Shown: positions 61,230 through 64,000 of the stretch, in pieces
Position numbering within the stretch: position 1 is the stretch's first letter
Layout of the letters: every line of letters starts with the position of its first letter
From: Warburgia ugandensis
Taxonomy: Eukaryota > Streptophyta > Magnoliopsida > Canellales > Canellaceae
Reading direction: 5' to 3'
Length of the DNA: 64,000 nt
Assembly (NCBI GenBank): GCA_035236585.1
Contig: CP141135.1
Coordinates: 74,501,057-74,565,056, forward strand
Notes under the pieces: generated by a model
Database searches by the model: none
Seen by the model: the letters and a program-made list of their open reading frames with translations, nothing else
What the model was told of the DNA's origin: nothing
Program-made: the position numbers and the translations under genes

Positions 61230-61480
61230 AGTAGGGGTGGCAATTTGGGTTGGCAGGTCGTGTTTGTGGTAACACGAACATGACCCAATTAGAGTTATGG
61301 GTTGACACGAACATGACACGATTAATAGTCATGTCGAAAACCTATAACTCGTACACGACCCGGTTCTTAAAAAAATGACACATCTCAACTTGTGTAACAC
61401 GATTGTTGACTGAGTCGTGTCGGATACAAGACACAAAATGACACAACACGACATGATATGACATAACACGACTCTATTTT
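61230..61480. mobile_element. hAT-like non-autonomous element fragment
   Basis: Starts AGGGGTGGCAATTTGGGT and is full of variants of AACACGAACATGACCC and ACACGACACGA in both orientations. This pattern is common in plant hAT-derived short elements with a terminal GGGTGGCAAT. The opposite terminus (ATTGCCACCCCT) is absent, so the element is truncated or fused to the array on its right. Confidence 0.55.
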
Positions 61481-61550
61481 CCTATTACGACTTGGTAAAA
61501 AAACTACTCTCAAGTGGATGGAGCCATTGAGAGAACACAACCACAAAACA

Positions 61551-61917
61551 TAGGACGGTTATTTTTCAAACGTCCTATATGATATGAGTTTTATACTTTT
61601 ATAGGATGGTTGTGAAATAACCATCCTATATATTACGTTTTATAGGATGGTTTTGAAATAACCGTCATATATGTTACGTTTTATAGGACGGTTGTGAAAT
61701 AACCGTCATATATGTTACGTTTTATAGGACGGTTTTGAAATAACCGTCCTATATGTTACGTTTTATAGGACGGTTGTGAAATAAGTGTCCTATATGTTAC
61801 GTTTTATAGGACGGTTTTGAAATAACTGTCCTATATGTTATGTTTTATAGGACGGTTGTGAAATAACCATCCTATATGTTATGTTTTATAGGACGGTTTT
61901 GAAATAACCGTCCTATA
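61551..61917. repeat. 41-bp hairpin satellite with 82-bp higher-order unit
   Basis: TAGGACGGTT (or TAGGATGGTT) occurs at 61551, 61602, 61643, 61684, 61725, 61766, 61807, 61848 and 61889; the last eight are spaced exactly 41 bp apart. Each unit carries an inverted pair TAGGACGGTT / AACCGTCCTA around a 7-base loop, then ATGTTACGTTTTA. The loop alternates strictly between GTGAAAT and TTGAAAT along the eight units, which marks an 82-bp dimer as the amplified unit. Confidence 0.93.
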
Positions 61918-62530
61918 ATTTTCCTAAATAAATATTGTTTTAGGATTATTTTTTAGACCATTTTTGGTGATAATTTCTTATTATTATTTCATGCATTAAC
62001 TTTTGGAATATGCATGACTGATTGTCATCTTTAATTTGCATGTTTATATTTGTTTTATGACCTATCTATTGCAAATTATTTTAAAAATAAGAGTATATGC
62101 TATGTAGTGATTTGTGAATATGCATGTATGATGGTTATTCATTTTCTTACTTCATGAAGTTTGGTTTTAATTGTTTAGTGTTTCTAATTTGGCTCTAGAA
62201 CAAGTTGCTATTTTGGAACACTATTTTAATTTGTATATAAGTGCTAAATTGTGAATTTACGTGTGTGTTGAATTTCATTACTTAGTAGTAGTTAATATTT
62301 ACTATTTTTTTGTTAAATTAATAGATTTTACATCTAAACTCTAGAAATAGAAAGCATGCATTGTAAATTCTATTGTATGTGCAAAATAAATTATTCTAAA
62401 TTAATTCCATGTTAAATGGAATGATCTAGATAATCTTGAGTTGTAATTGATTAATATTTTAAGTAATTACTATAAATCATAATTTGTTGAACACTAAATT
62501 GATAGAAAGTTGTTGTTCCTATTTAAATAT

Positions 62531-63560
62531 CTAATGTGATAATCAATAATGTCCTAAAAAGCTATTGCCTTGAAACTTAGTGAGATTGAAAAGTTGAATG
62601 GAACAATATGAATGAGGAAATTTTGTCATATACTTCTTCAACATTCACTTGAATGTGTACTTCTTGAACCAAATGCTGATGTTATTACTGAACAACATCA
62701 AACATACCAAAGTTTCTTATGGATAATAGAAAGGCGAGGTCCACCATATTGATTTTCATGAAAGTAGATATTGAAATCTTATTTGAGGCAAAACCAACCT
62801 CTTATGCTTTTTTTTAATAATGTGGCTACTAAGTATGGGCATCATTATGAATCTTACATGTCACAACCATGTCCTAAAATTAGGTTGAAGATGAATAACT
62901 TGTTAATCTTCTCAAATTCAGTAAAACAATACAAGAGGATCTAGCTCTTTGGATACTTTTGCTACGATAAAAAGCCATATAGGCTTCTCTTGAGCCAATC
63001 GCTATGTTTGATTACATTAAAATATGGCCTCGAGGTTCAGGGTCGTGACATTACATCTCTCTTCTAGTGAAAAAATATAATATTATGTGGATAAAAAAGT
63101 TCAATAATGTGATTGAACATGGAAACTTCATCTATTGTGAATAAGGACTTAACAAGTTTAGGGAATTCGATATGAAAAATTATAAGTGTCTAGGTTCTTA
63201 ATTATCTGCCAGCATCTTGGAATTCTATGATCATTGCACTCAATTTTTTAAAACCACTATAACAATAAACAATCTTGTGTCCATATTAAGACTTGAAGTA
63301 AAAAGAAAGAGAATTAGAGAGAAGAGAATATATTTAGGAAAAACTTTCCATATGAATCTCTCTAAAGATAAAAGGCAGGGAACTGCTTCTATGCCAAATC
63401 AAATTCAAGATAAGAAAAGAAATTGTAAAAAGGGTAAGAAACCATGGTTAGTGGATTTGATAATTAAGGGTAAGAAGTTTGGGCACTACTAGAAATAAGG
63501 CCAAACTTAGACATGTTCAAGCTAACTGTCTTAGGAAAAGCAAGGAGAGGTAAGGTATCA
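62531..63560 (+). pseudogene. Ty1/copia gag remnant
   Basis: KAIALKLSEIEKLNGTIYEE opens the gag after a non-ATG region. YLPASWNSMIIALNFLKP near 63205-63255 matches the copia gag pattern LPxSW. VSILRLEVKRKRIREKRIYL and KGKKFGHY with a following degraded zinc knuckle end at about 63540. Stops and frame changes are frequent. The 44.9-45.2 kb copy has the same end. Confidence 0.8.
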
Positions 63561-64000
63561 AATAGTGATGGTAGATTCAATGATAGAGATATCATCTAGA
63601 CGATCATTGAAGCTTTGCTCATTGAGTCAAATAAAGAGTGGTTACTTGGTTCTGCTTCAGCTTGTCATATTGCAAATGTCAGATACTTGTTCTCTGATTT
63701 AAAAGAAAAGATTGTAAGTGACCACAGGGTGATAATAAGAAATAATACTTTTTTTGATGTGTGAGATGGTTACACTTCAGCTTTCTTGTAGGAGGCACCT
63801 TGTGTTGATCGAGGTTCTCTTTGAACCAAATCATAGGCCTAATCTCGTCTCTATTTTGAAAATTGTTGAAAATGGTATAGACGAATAAGACAATATTTGG
63901 TCAAAAGAAGAATAGTATTTTTCTTATGAATCTTGTATGATAGACTTTATAAACTTGATGTAAAATTTATTTTCACTTATATTAATAAAGCTAGTCCTTC
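63561..64000 (+). pseudogene. Ty1/copia protease start, runs off the window
   Basis: SNKEWLLGSASACHIANVRYL at 63628-63690 (given here as overlapping motif text; the family has WxLDSGASxHI). The catalytic DSG is changed to GSA. The remaining sequence is frame-broken and continues past the right edge. Confidence 0.72.

Larger units (their letters stand above)
60951..62530 (+). mobile_element. Copia leader (plus orientation), with nested insert
   Basis: Matches the inverse of 45800-46970 on both sides of the 61230-61920 insert (TTTTTGCTCCTATAATTC before it; TTTATCTATTTATTGCA-like, GAATATGCATGTATGAT and CTAGAACAAGTT after it). The two flanks are contiguous in the other copy, so 61230-61920 is an insertion or expansion. 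Confidence 0.72.

Noticed and set aside
63483-63500. CACTACTAGAAAT resembling a CACTA transposon terminus
   Set aside because: It lies inside the decayed copia gag zinc-knuckle region, in the right place for KFGHY and what follows, with no subterminal repeats.

Overview
The window is nuclear DNA from a flowering plant. The genes are split by many GT-AG introns, their proteins match land-plant families, and they sit among degraded plant LINE, Ty1/copia and Ty3/gypsy retrotransposons, microsatellites and fragments of plastid DNA. The sequence alone does not fix the species. No stretch looks bacterial.

Gene-rich part (1 to about 25.2 kb). On the plus strand, 1607-6551 holds the last ten exons of a CCAR1/DBC1-like gene of the SHORT ROOT IN SALT MEDIUM 1 (RSA1) type. 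It has a long acidic/basic linker and a C-terminal EF-hand-like module. A minus-strand RTE-type LINE lies in the intron before it. At 8430-8986 is a frameshifted relic of a TPR-SET methyltransferase gene. At 10260-10883 is a small conserved plant coiled-coil protein gene of unknown function. From 24989 back to 14359 is a complete 16-exon gene for APC2, the cullin-like scaffold of the anaphase-promoting complex. All splice junctions could be read and the model gives 876 codons. It carries a second LINE fragment in intron 6 and an E2F-type site about 170 bp upstream of its start. A third, heavily mutated LINE lies just upstream.

Repeat-rich part (about 25.4 to 64 kb). Copia LTR and coding remnants occupy 26.7-32.8 kb. 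The reverse transcriptase region of a minus-strand copia is interrupted at about 29.8-31.3 kb by a mosaic of plastid fragments: trnG-GCC, rpl2, clpP, trnG-UCC, rbcL, 16S and antisense 23S. A Tekay-like gypsy element covers 37-44 kb (gag, protease, RT, RNase H, integrase, chromodomain-like tail), with its LTR facing an inverted LTR copy to form a long inverted repeat. More copia and gypsy LTR pieces fill 44-57 kb. From 60.5 kb to the end is another copia (LTR, leader, gag, start of protease), whose leader contains a hAT-like fragment and a 41-bp hairpin satellite organised as 82-bp dimers.

The intact host genes have unrelated roles: calcium/salt-linked nuclear regulation, cell-cycle ubiquitin ligase scaffold, and unknown. 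Nothing suggests a gene cluster. The most unusual features are the plastid mosaic inside the copia, the hairpin satellite and the inverted gypsy LTR pair.
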